A DNA stretch of 64,000 nucleotides from Jannaschia helgolandensis (GTDB lineage: Bacteria; Pseudomonadota; Alphaproteobacteria; Rhodobacterales; Rhodobacteraceae), in NCBI RefSeq assembly GCF_900109285.1, contig NZ_FNZQ01000001.1, forward strand, positions 1,269,001-1,333,000. The letters are read 5' to 3'. Shown here one piece after another: positions 42,554 through 50,716 of the stretch (its first letter is position 1; every line of letters starts with the position of its first letter). The notes beneath the pieces were generated by a model that was not told where the DNA came from, did no database searches, and saw only the letters and a program-made list of their open reading frames with translations. A program made the position numbers and the translations under genes.

Positions 42554-44536
42554 TCACTTTTTCTTAGCTTTTTCCCAAACCTTCGTGTCCAGAAGGTCCT
42601 GCAAGTAGGTGGACAGGCCGACTTCATCCGCCCCGTCCAAGTCATCACTCCGTGCCATCCGCTGGCTGTTGTCACGAAGGCGCCCAGCCTGCGCCAGCCG
42701 CCAGGTCATTGCCTCATCGGCTCCGTCCTCGAAATCCTCGATCGCCTCCCGGCGTTCCCGGTCGGCCCCCCGCCGCGCATCAAGTCGCGCCAGCGCATCC
42801 CGAATGCACATCCGCGCCCCGTCCACATCGGTACGGGTCAGAGGCGAGATGCGGACATGGCGCTGCGCCAGAAGTATTTCAAGGGCTTCGTGGCCAAGAC
42901 GCTCGTCAATGGTGATCCGTGCCGCCTCCGCGCCGATTTGCGGCTCCAGTGCAATCAATACCTGAGCCAGCCAAAGATGCTCGTCCCGCGTCCAGTGGCC
43001 CGCCTCGAGCAGATCGGAAAACTCCCCGATCAGCGACGGATGCAGGGCCAATCCGGCAAGGATGACCTGTTCCAGCAATGTGTCGGGGCTGGTCTTGCCC
43101 ACCGCCAGATCCGAGGTGCGCGCCGTTGTCGTGGCCTGCGCAGGTGGCTGCCAGCGTTTGCCGGGCGTGAAGGGGCGGTTTTGCGCATGGGATTTAGTCG
43201 AGACGAATTCGCGGTTGCCCCGCAGCCCGCCACCGTCGCCGCGGGGCACGACGGGTCCGAACAATTCGGCGCGCAGGCGGGCGATTTCCTCGCCGTAATG
43301 TCGTCGCAGGCTGGGGTCCTTGATCCGGCGCACGACGGCCCGAAGGTCGCGGTCCAGCATCGCACGACGCTCGGGACTGTCGAAGGACTTACCGACCACT
43401 TCGCGGTGCCACAGCAGCGACAGCATGGGCCGGGCCTCGTCCAGCACGGCCTGCATCGCCTTCGGCCCGCCGTCGCGGATCAGATCGTCCGGGTCCTTGC
43501 CCTCGGGCAGGATGGCAAAGCGCAGGGATTGACCCGCTTCGATCAGAGGCAGCGAAAGATCCACCACACGCAGCCCCGCACGCTGTCCCGCCACGTCGCC
43601 GTCCAGCGCGATCAGCGGTTCGGGCGTGACGCGCCACAGCATCTGCAGCTGACGTTCGGTGACGGCGGTGCCCAACGGTGCGACGGATGCCTCGAACCCG
43701 GCTTGCGACAGGGCGATGACGTCCATGTAACCCTCTGCCACGACAAGGGATTGACCCTTGCCCGCCGCAGTGCGCGCGGGTCCGAGATTATAGAGGTTGG
43801 CCCCCTTGTCGAACAGCACGGTTTCGGGCGAGTTCAGGTATTTCGCCTTGGCATTCGGGTTCATCGCCCGACCGCCGAACCCGATGCAGCGTCCTCTTGG
43901 GTCGCGGATCGGAAAGATGATCCGGTGAATGAAACGGTCGCGGGCCGCGTTGCCATCTTCGGCAGGAACGGCCAGGCCGGCCCCTTCTATAAGGTCGAAT
44001 GGAATGCCCTTGTCGGTCAGCGCATTCATCAGCAGGTCGGAGGCATCGGGCGCGAACCCGATCTCGAAGCGGTCGAGGGTGGTGCGGTTCAGGCCCCGGC
44101 GTTCCAGATAGGCGCGTGCATCCGTGGCGGCCTGCGTCTCAAGCTGCAGGCGAAACCATTTCACGGCCTCTTCGGTAACCTCGGCCAGACGGGTGCGAAG
44201 ATCGGCCTTCTGGGCGGCCTTCGGGTCTTTCGCGGGCATCGGCATCCCGGCCTCGCCTGCAAGAATTTCGACAGCTTCCATGAAGCCGACGTTCTCGGTC
44301 TCCTGCACGAAGCCGAAGACGTTGCCTTTCGCCTGACAGCCGAAGCAGTAGTAGAATCCCTTCTGGTCGTCGACGTGGAAGCTGGCGGATTTTTCCTGAT
44401 GAAACGGGCAGGGGGCCCACCAGTCGCCCTTGGCCTGGTTCGTCTTCTTCATGTCCCACGTCACCTTGCGCCCGACGACATGAGACAGGCTCAGCCGGTT
44501 GCGAAGATCGTCGAGGAAGCTGTCGGGCAGGCGCAT
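42554..44536 (-). CDS. dnaG: DNA primase
   Basis: A 660-residue primase. The N-terminal CHC2 zinc-binding domain has CPFHQEKSASFHVDDQKG, then FYYCFGC. The TOPRIM domain carries VVAEGYMDVIALSQAGF and ALDGDVAGQRAGLR; the C-terminal helicase-binding region is present (LTYLQDLLDTKVWEKAKK end). It makes RNA primers for replication. The likely start is ATG 44536 (MRLPDSFLDDLRNRLSLS), giving the usual length; the upstream ATG at 44590 adds 18 residues not typical of the family. It heads the dnaG-rpoD pair. Confidence 0.96.
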   Translation of the reverse strand: MRLPDSFLDDLRNRLSLSHVVGRKVTWDMKKTNQAKGDWWAPCPFHQEKSASFHVDDQKGFYYCFGCQAKGNVFGFVQETENVGFMEAVEILAGEAGMPMPAKDPKAAQKADLRTRLAEVTEEAVKWFRLQLETQAATDARAYLERRGLNRTTLDRFEIGFAPDASDLLMNALTDKGIPFDLIEGAGLAVPAEDGNAARDRFIHRIIFPIRDPRGRCIGFGGRAMNPNAKAKYLNSPETVLFDKGANLYNLGPARTAAGKGQSLVVAEGYMDVIALSQAGFEASVAPLGTAVTERQLQMLWRVTPEPLIALDGDVAGQRAGLRVVDLSLPLIEAGQSLRFAILPEGKDPDDLIRDGGPKAMQAVLDEARPMLSLLWHREVVGKSFDSPERRAMLDRDLRAVVRRIKDPSLRRHYGEEIARLRAELFGPVVPRGDGGGLRGNREFVSTKSHAQNRPFTPGKRWQPPAQATTTARTSDLAVGKTSPDTLLEQVILAGLALHPSLIGEFSDLLEAGHWTRDEHLWLAQVLIALEPQIGAEAARITIDERLGHEALEILLAQRHVRISPLTRTDVDGARMCIRDALARLDARRGADRERREAIEDFEDGADEAMTWRLAQAGRLRDNSQRMARSDDLDGADEVGLSTYLQDLLDTKVWEKAKKK

Positions 44537-44662
44537 TGCCGCAATATCGGCCTGCGACCTGCCAGAGTCGAGAGGGCGCAGCACGATCATGGACCTGTGG
44601 GCGACCGTCGGCGGCGATTGTCGCCCGAGCGTGTGCGAACACGAAACCTACCGGTACGCCAG

Positions 44663-44693
44663 ACGCCGCCCGATCCCGAATGGATGGCGGCGT
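44663..44693 (-). terminator. Hairpin between tadF and dnaG
   Basis: ACGCCGCC and GGCGGCGT form a perfect 8-bp stem with a 15-base loop, 37 bases after the tadF stop. It is terminator-like, but no T-tract follows. Confidence 0.45.
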
Positions 44694-44729
44694 TTCGCCA
44701 TTCGAGACACTGCACGCGTGGCGCAGACC

Positions 44730-45395
44730 TCAGCCTGCGGTACAGTTTCCAAGACCGATGAGCGGGACACCGTCGATCAGCACTACTTCCGTGCCGCAGT
44801 CGAGGTTGTTGTTGTTGACGCTGGTGTTGCCTTCCTGGTTCTCGCCGGGCGCAAAGGCCAGACGGGCCGAGTACCTCTGGCTGATTGGTACGAAGTTCGG
44901 GATGATCCGATCTTCTAGACCGACGGAAAAGAACGGAGAATCATAAGTATAGGCTTCGACGAGAGTGAGGCGCTCGTTCTTGTCGAGGCGCGGAATCTTG
45001 TCGAGGAAGCTTTGCAGGCGGGTTGTCGTCAAGGCGGGCTGCCCATCGGTCGCATAGGACCAGACGACTTCCAGCCCATCGTCGGTGCGCCGCACCTCCG
45101 TGAAGCGCATATAGCTGGCATCTTCCGAGAAGGTCAGCGTTTCGTAGACGCTTTCCAGACCATCCAGATCCTGCGGGCTCAGCAGGCTAAGCCGACGCGA
45201 CAGCATATCCGCAACAGCATAGCTGGCCTTGAACATCTGCGATTCACGGCGGTAACCGTCGAAATACTGGTAGCCGGCAACATAGAGTGCGGCGATGACC
45301 GGAAGGATGATCGCGGCTTCGATCGAAAGCGAGGCGCGGTCTTCGAATGCAAAGTGGCGCGTGGCGGTCCGGAGGCGCGAAAGAATGGTCTTCAT
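44730..45395 (-). CDS. tadF: TadE/TadF-family pseudopilin
   Basis: A 221-residue protein with a basic start and one hydrophobic helix containing the TadE-like motif RASLSIEAAIILPVIAALYV. The larger C-terminal domain should be periplasmic and has two Cys (LDCGTEVVL and GLGNCTAG, at the end) likely to pair. Minor pseudopilins like this initiate or anchor Flp pili. I start at ATG 45395 (MKTILSRLRTATRHF), which has GAGG 9 bases upstream; an in-frame ATG (45404) and a TTG (45410) lie a few codons before. It begins 11 bases after the tadE stop. Confidence 0.8.
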   Translation of the reverse strand: MKTILSRLRTATRHFAFEDRASLSIEAAIILPVIAALYVAGYQYFDGYRRESQMFKASYAVADMLSRRLSLLSPQDLDGLESVYETLTFSEDASYMRFTEVRRTDDGLEVVWSYATDGQPALTTTRLQSFLDKIPRLDKNERLTLVEAYTYDSPFFSVGLEDRIIPNFVPISQRYSARLAFAPGENQEGNTSVNNNNLDCGTEVVLIDGVPLIGLGNCTAG

Positions 45396-45406
45396 CTGCG
45401 TCATCC

Positions 45407-46030
45407 TCAATTCGATTCGACGACAAAAGCGTTCGACGTCACCATGCGGAACGATCCGTCTTCGTCATTCACCAGATGCGATCCCAAGGTGCGGTTCCCT
45501 GCCATCACAGAAAGCGGCAATGTCGGAAGCACAGAATAACAGGCCCGCAGCAGGATCATCCGACCGGTCCGGTTGGCGGCAAAGCGCGACGGCGGCACGA
45601 TCGAAGTCAGTTGGTTCACGCAAGGAGCATCTGTATCGGGCGTCGAATAGGTAATCTGGTCGATTTCGGTCATTTCGATCACCAGGTTCTCGCTGCAGTC
45701 GGGCAGAATTTTCGCCCGGTTGCAGACTTTGGCGCGAACCTGTCCCTGGGTGACCGTACTGCCGGTGTCCAGTCGGATGTCGCGCACGACGATATCCACC
45801 GCGCGCTCCAGCATGACCTGACGTGTCAGCATGATCGACGCCTCGAAGGATGAGATGAAGACCATCAGGAATGCGGGCAGAAGAAGGACGAATTCGACCG
45901 AGGCGGCACCCCGTTCCGCATCGCATTGGCCGGGGCAGGCCGCATTGTCGAAGCGTCCGACGACTGCACGGGACAGGGTACCCCAGGCGCGGGCCAATTG
46001 CCCGACAAGGGGGAGGGCGCGCCGTGTCAT
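45407..46030 (-). CDS. tadE: TadE-family pseudopilin
   Basis: A 207-residue protein. The hydrophobic pseudopilin segment is AERGAASVEFVLLLPAFLMV followed by FISSFEAS, a good TadE match with Glu at the +5-like position (G-A-A-S-V-E-F). The C-terminal domain (about residues 75-207) is periplasmic and contains several Cys (VCNRAKILPDCSENL, DAPCVNQL, LRACYSV). It overlaps the tadG stop by ATGA. The three minor pilin genes tadG-tadE-tadF are a unit, about 27 kb from the main Tad locus. Confidence 0.82.
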   Translation of the reverse strand: MTRRALPLVGQLARAWGTLSRAVVGRFDNAACPGQCDAERGAASVEFVLLLPAFLMVFISSFEASIMLTRQVMLERAVDIVVRDIRLDTGSTVTQGQVRAKVCNRAKILPDCSENLVIEMTEIDQITYSTPDTDAPCVNQLTSIVPPSRFAANRTGRMILLRACYSVLPTLPLSVMAGNRTLGSHLVNDEDGSFRMVTSNAFVVESN

Positions 46031-47928
46031 TGATCCAACCGCAGGCGCGAGACAGAGGCCAGCACGTCATCGAAGGCGGATTCGATATCGAGGTTCTCGA
46101 CCTCGAAATAGCGGGCCCGGAAGTTATCGCCCATCGAGACGTCACCGTCGCCGGCGCAATCGCGCATCGCGGCCTTGCCGTCGGAGGGCGCCTGGAAGGC
46201 GATGGTATAGATGACCACACCCTGATCCCTGATCTGCTTGCAGATATTCGACAGGTTGGTGTCGGCCTCTCTCTGCCCATGGGTCGTTTCCCATGAATAG
46301 AAGTAATCGACGCGGGTGTTGAAGGTCATGCCGCTCATGATGTCGTTTGCAATATAGCTCATGGTCAGCGATCCGAAGACTTCGGCCCAGTCCAGACGCC
46401 GCGCGGCGGTGCCACCATAAACCGATGTTCTGTAGCGGTTCTGATGGTCGATCCAGTATTCGTTTTCCGCGGGGTCGTAGACCGAGAAGCGCACGGCGTA
46501 GGTGTTGTCCTGATCGTCATCGTAATAGGCTTGGCAAAGGGCTTCGTTCAGATCTCCGACCGTGCCGCAGCCGCTGCCGTTCAAACCGAACAGGTTCAGG
46601 CTGATTGTCTGACCCAGCACGCTGAGATTGAATGGAGTGTTGTCCGCCGGGTCGGGGCGACCGGCATCGACCCAGCCTTCGCACAGGGCCACATCCTCGG
46701 GCCAGATGCCGTCGGATCGGCTGCCGTTACTGTAGACCGTCGCATTGGCACGGTAATTCTCGCAGACAACGGACAGCGGCTCGCGATAGACATAGATGCC
46801 CGAAGCGCCGGTTTTGCGGGAGGGTTTCAGATCCCACTGCTGAGTGTTGACGCCATCGGTCATCACCACCAGCACCTTATGCGTGCCATCGGTATTATAG
46901 TCGACCGGACGTCCGACGAAGTTGGCGTTCACCCGCTCTGCGTCGGAGACGTCCGGGTCAATGCTCAGGGTAGCAAGTTCATCGCGCGACGAAGGGTCGA
47001 GAAGCAGGCTGCCCCATTTCACACCCAGATCCATTGCGGTCCAGCTGCCGGCTTGCAGGGCCGAAATACGGTTCTGAAGCTCGGTCACGTTGTTGGACCA
47101 AGGCAGGATCGCACCATATTCATCCGTGCGGCAGTTCGGGTTTTCGACCAGACCGGGCGAGTTCCCCGAGCGGTAGCTCGTCCGGAAGTCGAAATGGCCC
47201 ATCCGCTGCAACGGAAAGCCATTGGGCTGATCCAGGCGACGATATTCCGCATCCGAAAAAACGACGCAGTTCGAGAACGGATGCTCTTCGGTCAGGTCGA
47301 AGACACCACCGACCAGCGACCCGGCATTCACCCGGTCATTGTAGGGCACGAGGGAAATTGACGTCAGATCGGTGCGACCGCGCAGAAGTTCGGCCACGAA
47401 GTCCGACGCGGCAGTGCGCAGGGTTTCGATCTTGGCGCCCCCCATCGAACCGGAGATATCCACGACCAGTGACAGTTCCAGTTCGGTCCGCCGCTCGAGG
47501 GCAACCGATCGCACCGGCTGACGAAGGGTTTCCACGCCCAGAAGGTCCATGAAGAGGCTATTCACGTCCGCCGAGCCGGTGACCTCCACCGTGCGGGCAT
47601 CGGATTGGACTGTGGACGTCACCTCGACGCTTTCTTCGTCAATGCCTGCCGCCCGGATGTAGTCTTTCACGATGGCTTCCGCATCACGGTTCTGGTCAAG
47701 GCCAGCCGAGGCGAGCGCTGCGCGGTCGACCGCATATTGCAGCTCGGTCCGTTTCAACTCCGAGCGCATGATGTCGAGGGCGATCCCGCCGCCGACCATC
47801 ATCAACATGAAAACCATCAATCCGAAGATCGTCAAACTGCCGTCCTCGCGCTGTCCGAAGGCGAGGGCAGCCTTGGCAGCGGCTGGTCGGGGCGGGTTTT
47901 CATAATCGCGGATCACGGCAGATACCAC
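46027..47928 (-). CDS. tadG: TadG-like pilus assembly protein with von Willebrand A domain
   Basis: A 633-residue protein with an N-terminal pseudopilin-like helix (EDGSLTIFGLMVFMLMMVGG), the TadG-type segment (ELKRTELQYAVDRAALASAG), a linker and a vWA domain whose MIDAS motif is SLVVDISGSMGGAKIETLRT. The MIDAS metal ligand pattern DxSxS is intact, suggesting metal-dependent adhesion or assembly. Several Cys are spread along the domain. The start is uncertain: GTG 47928 or GTG 47916, the latter with GAGTGG 8 bases upstream. A TTAACCTTATTAA stretch, close to CtrA half-sites, lies just upstream of the start. Confidence 0.85.
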   Translation of the reverse strand: MVSAVIRDYENPPRPAAAKAALAFGQREDGSLTIFGLMVFMLMMVGGGIALDIMRSELKRTELQYAVDRAALASAGLDQNRDAEAIVKDYIRAAGIDEESVEVTSTVQSDARTVEVTGSADVNSLFMDLLGVETLRQPVRSVALERRTELELSLVVDISGSMGGAKIETLRTAASDFVAELLRGRTDLTSISLVPYNDRVNAGSLVGGVFDLTEEHPFSNCVVFSDAEYRRLDQPNGFPLQRMGHFDFRTSYRSGNSPGLVENPNCRTDEYGAILPWSNNVTELQNRISALQAGSWTAMDLGVKWGSLLLDPSSRDELATLSIDPDVSDAERVNANFVGRPVDYNTDGTHKVLVVMTDGVNTQQWDLKPSRKTGASGIYVYREPLSVVCENYRANATVYSNGSRSDGIWPEDVALCEGWVDAGRPDPADNTPFNLSVLGQTISLNLFGLNGSGCGTVGDLNEALCQAYYDDDQDNTYAVRFSVYDPAENEYWIDHQNRYRTSVYGGTAARRLDWAEVFGSLTMSYIANDIMSGMTFNTRVDYFYSWETTHGQREADTNLSNICKQIRDQGVVIYTIAFQAPSDGKAAMRDCAGDGDVSMGDNFRARYFEVENLDIESAFDDVLASVSRLRLDQ

Positions 47929-48149
47929 TCAAATTAATAAGGTTAACGAGATGCGACAAAACTGAGTCGCGCCGCTTTTTATTGACCCCGATCAGGGTGT
48001 CTGCCGGGCGTGAATGAGGAAAAAGCAAGGCATTGTTCATAGGATTTATATGATCTTGCCCTAATGGAGGTGTCGTTTCCCGATCCAGCCTCTATCGTGG
48101 GTCATGGAACTTTGCGCACACGCACCGCAGCTTCGGAGGATACGACACA

Positions 48150-49577
48150 ATGGTTACCCAACAAGGGGGCTTCAGCGCCTCTGTTAACGCGATGTACGAC
48201 CGGGCTGTCGGTATGATGGACCTTGGTCCCGGGCTGGTCGAGAAGATCAGGGTCTGCAACGCGACCTATACCGTTCGCTTTGGGGTGCGCCTGCGGGGCG
48301 CGATCCACACCTTTACCGGATATCGCTCCGTCCACTCCGAACATATGGAACCCGTGAAGGGCGGCATCCGCTATTCGCTGGCCGTCCACCAGGATGAGGT
48401 CGAGGCCCTTGCCGCGCTGATGACCTACAAGTGCGCGCTGGTCGAAACGCCATTCGGCGGGTCCAAAGGGGGGTTGTGCATCGACCCGACCCAATGGGAA
48501 CCGCATGAGCTGGAGCAGATCACCCGACGGTTCGCCTATGAGCTGATCAAGCGCGACCTCATCAACCCCAGTCAGAACGTCCCCGCCCCCGACATGGGAA
48601 CCGGCGAGCGCGAGATGGCCTGGATCGCCGATCAGTACAAACGCATGAAGACCACGGACATCAACGGAAATGCCTGCGTTACCGGCAAACCGCTGAATGC
48701 GGGCGGCATCGCCGGTCGGACCGAAGCGACGGGCCGGGGTGTGCAATATGCGCTGCGGGAATTTTTCCGTCACCCCGATGACATGAAGATCGCGGGCCTG
48801 ACCGGCACGCTCGACGGCAAGCGAGTCGTGGTTCAGGGTCTGGGCAACGTGGGCTTCCATGCCGCCAGCTTCCTGTCGCGGGAGGATGGGGCCAAGATCA
48901 TCGCCATCATCGAGCGCGACGGCGCGATTCATGATGAAGCCGGCCTCGATGTCGACATGGTGCATCTGCACATTCGTGAAAACGGCGGCGTGAAAGGCTT
49001 CCCCGGCGCTACATATGAGCCCGATGGTGCCAAGTTGCTGGAAATCGACTGCGACATCCTGATCCCGGCGGCGCTGGAAGGAGTGATCGACGAAGGGAAC
49101 GCCGACCGCATCAAGGCGCCGCTGATCATCGAGGCGGCGAACGGTCCGGTCACAGCCGGGGCGAACGACATATTGCAGAAACGCGGCTGCGTCATCATCC
49201 CCGATCTTTACGCCAATGCTGGCGGTGTCACGGTCAGCTATTTCGAGTGGGTCAAGAACCTGAGCCATATCCGCTTCGGTCGAATGCAGCGCCGCGCGGA
49301 GGAAGCCCGACATCATGTGCTGGTGAATGAGCTGGAGCGGCTGTCGAAAAACAAGGAGGTGGCCTGGACGCTCTCGGACGACTTCAAGAAGAACTACCTG
49401 CGGGGCGCGGGTGAACTGGAACTCGTTCGATCCGGTCTCGACGATACGATGCGCGCGGCCTACGGCGCGATGCGCGAAGTCTGGCATTCCCGCGATGCGG
49501 TTCCCGACCTCCGGACAGCGGGCTTTATCGTCTCGATCGGCCGGATTGCGGCAAGCTATCAGGCCAAGGGCCTCTGA
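48150..49577 (+). CDS. gdhA: Glutamate dehydrogenase (Glu/Leu/Phe/Val family)
   Basis: A 475-residue NAD(P)-dependent glutamate dehydrogenase. The catalytic Lys lies in the MEPVKGGIRYSLAVHQ stretch, FGGSKGGLCIDP follows, and the nucleotide-binding domain has VVVQGLGNVGFHAASFL. The enzyme interconverts glutamate and 2-oxoglutarate plus ammonia. Length fits the 'Glu/Leu/Phe/Val dehydrogenase' group of alphaproteobacteria. GGAGGA precedes ATG 48150. A large hairpin follows the stop. It is divergent from tadG across 221 bases. Confidence 0.93.
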   Translation: MVTQQGGFSASVNAMYDRAVGMMDLGPGLVEKIRVCNATYTVRFGVRLRGAIHTFTGYRSVHSEHMEPVKGGIRYSLAVHQDEVEALAALMTYKCALVETPFGGSKGGLCIDPTQWEPHELEQITRRFAYELIKRDLINPSQNVPAPDMGTGEREMAWIADQYKRMKTTDINGNACVTGKPLNAGGIAGRTEATGRGVQYALREFFRHPDDMKIAGLTGTLDGKRVVVQGLGNVGFHAASFLSREDGAKIIAIIERDGAIHDEAGLDVDMVHLHIRENGGVKGFPGATYEPDGAKLLEIDCDILIPAALEGVIDEGNADRIKAPLIIEAANGPVTAGANDILQKRGCVIIPDLYANAGGVTVSYFEWVKNLSHIRFGRMQRRAEEARHHVLVNELERLSKNKEVAWTLSDDFKKNYLRGAGELELVRSGLDDTMRAAYGAMREVWHSRDAVPDLRTAGFIVSIGRIAASYQAKGL

Positions 49578-49578
49578 T

Positions 49579-49620
49579 CTGAGCGCGCGTCCGGAACCCC
49601 GGCGAAGGACGCGCGTTCAG
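49579..49620 (+). terminator. Terminator after gdhA
   Basis: The arms 49579-49592 (CTGAGCGCGCGTCC) and 49607-49620 (GGACGCGCGTTCAG) pair with one mismatch over 14 positions, starting just after the gdhA stop. No T-run follows. Confidence 0.6.
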
Positions 49621-49624
49621 GACC

Positions 49625-50716
49625 ATGCAGATTTTTCGTATAGTGTCCCGATTTCTGTCCCGAATGGGGCTGGACTACGATAATGCAACGCTTCGCGATG
49701 CGGCCCGCCTGTCAATCCAGAGCGCGATTGCCGCCATGGTTTCTTATATCGTTATCCGGGCAATCGGTTCGGACGAGGCCTTTGTGGCAATACTTTCGGC
49801 CGTTCTGATCCTGCAACCCAGTGTCGGGGGTACGATAGATGCCGCACGCACGCGGATCGCGGCATCGGTCATCGGGTCGCTGATCGGATTGGTCAGCCTG
49901 ATCGTCTTGCCCACGGGCTTCGGCACGGCATTCGCGCTTCTTTTCACGATGCTGATCATAAACGCCTTTGCCCAGCTCAAACCGGAGTGGTCATATGGAG
50001 TCGTCGCCGCGGTCGCCCTGTCTATCGCCGATACAGAAGACCTGACCACGGCGTCCATCACGCGCCTTGTTGCTATCGCGCTGGGCGTGGCTACAGGTCT
50101 GATCGTGTCGGCGACGATCTGGCCGGATACCGCAACCGCCCGGTTCGAACGTCATCTGTCGGCGGCCCTGCGCCATATGGCAGACGCCATGCGCAACGTT
50201 TCGGAAAAGGCCCCGCAGGAGAAACCGGATACAGACATCAAGGGGCACCAAGCCGCCCGCGACAGTCTGCGCTCCGCCCGCGAAGTAAACGAGGCCGCCA
50301 AGATGGCTGATCACGGTACCATGACGCAACGCCTGCAGGCTGCTGATGCGGCGTCCGATGCGATCTGGCTGCTCAATTCGATCATGCAGCGTACGGAGGA
50401 CCTGAGGCAAACGCCTTTAGAGGAACCGCTCGCTCCTATTTCGAAACTCGGCGGAGACGTTCTGGATGCCTTGGCCGACGGCGAATTGATACATGACCAG
50501 ATCAGCAACCTGTCAAAAGCCATCGACCGTGTCGTAACAACGTGCCGGGACGCCACCATGACGGACGCGAGGGGTGGCGATCAGGCTGAAGTCATTGCGT
50601 TCGCGTTCGGAACGCTACTTGATCAGATGCGGGGGGTGGCCGATTCACAACCCGATCCAACTCATCAAACGCCGACCTGGGCCGAAAGGGTCAGGTTGCG
50701 TCGCCGTTCCCTGTAA
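49625..50716 (+). CDS. FUSC-family (aromatic acid exporter-like) membrane protein
   Basis: A 363-residue protein. About six hydrophobic segments lie in the first 180 residues (e.g. SIQSAIAAMVSYIVIRAIGS, AAVALSIADTEDL), followed by a long cytoplasmic helical region (ARFERHLSAALRHMADAMRN, AADAASDAIWLLNSIMQRTE). This is the FUSC/ArAE layout, the family of aromatic carboxylic acid efflux pumps such as AaeB, though this protein is shorter (half-size). Substrate unknown. It is 47 bases after gdhA and convergent with the antiporter gene, with a 26-base overlap of their 3' ends. Confidence 0.8.
   Translation: MQIFRIVSRFLSRMGLDYDNATLRDAARLSIQSAIAAMVSYIVIRAIGSDEAFVAILSAVLILQPSVGGTIDAARTRIAASVIGSLIGLVSLIVLPTGFGTAFALLFTMLIINAFAQLKPEWSYGVVAAVALSIADTEDLTTASITRLVAIALGVATGLIVSATIWPDTATARFERHLSAALRHMADAMRNVSEKAPQEKPDTDIKGHQAARDSLRSAREVNEAAKMADHGTMTQRLQAADAASDAIWLLNSIMQRTEDLRQTPLEEPLAPISKLGGDVLDALADGELIHDQISNLSKAIDRVVTTCRDATMTDARGGDQAEVIAFAFGTLLDQMRGVADSQPDPTHQTPTWAERVRLRRRSL

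Noticed and set aside
40515-42608. Long plus-strand open frame opposite rpoD
   Set aside because: It is the antisense shadow of rpoD, a gene with high third-position G/C; it lacks family similarity and a ribosome site.
42857-44761. Long plus-strand open frame opposite dnaG
   Set aside because: Antisense shadow of dnaG. The primase motifs on the minus strand are intact.
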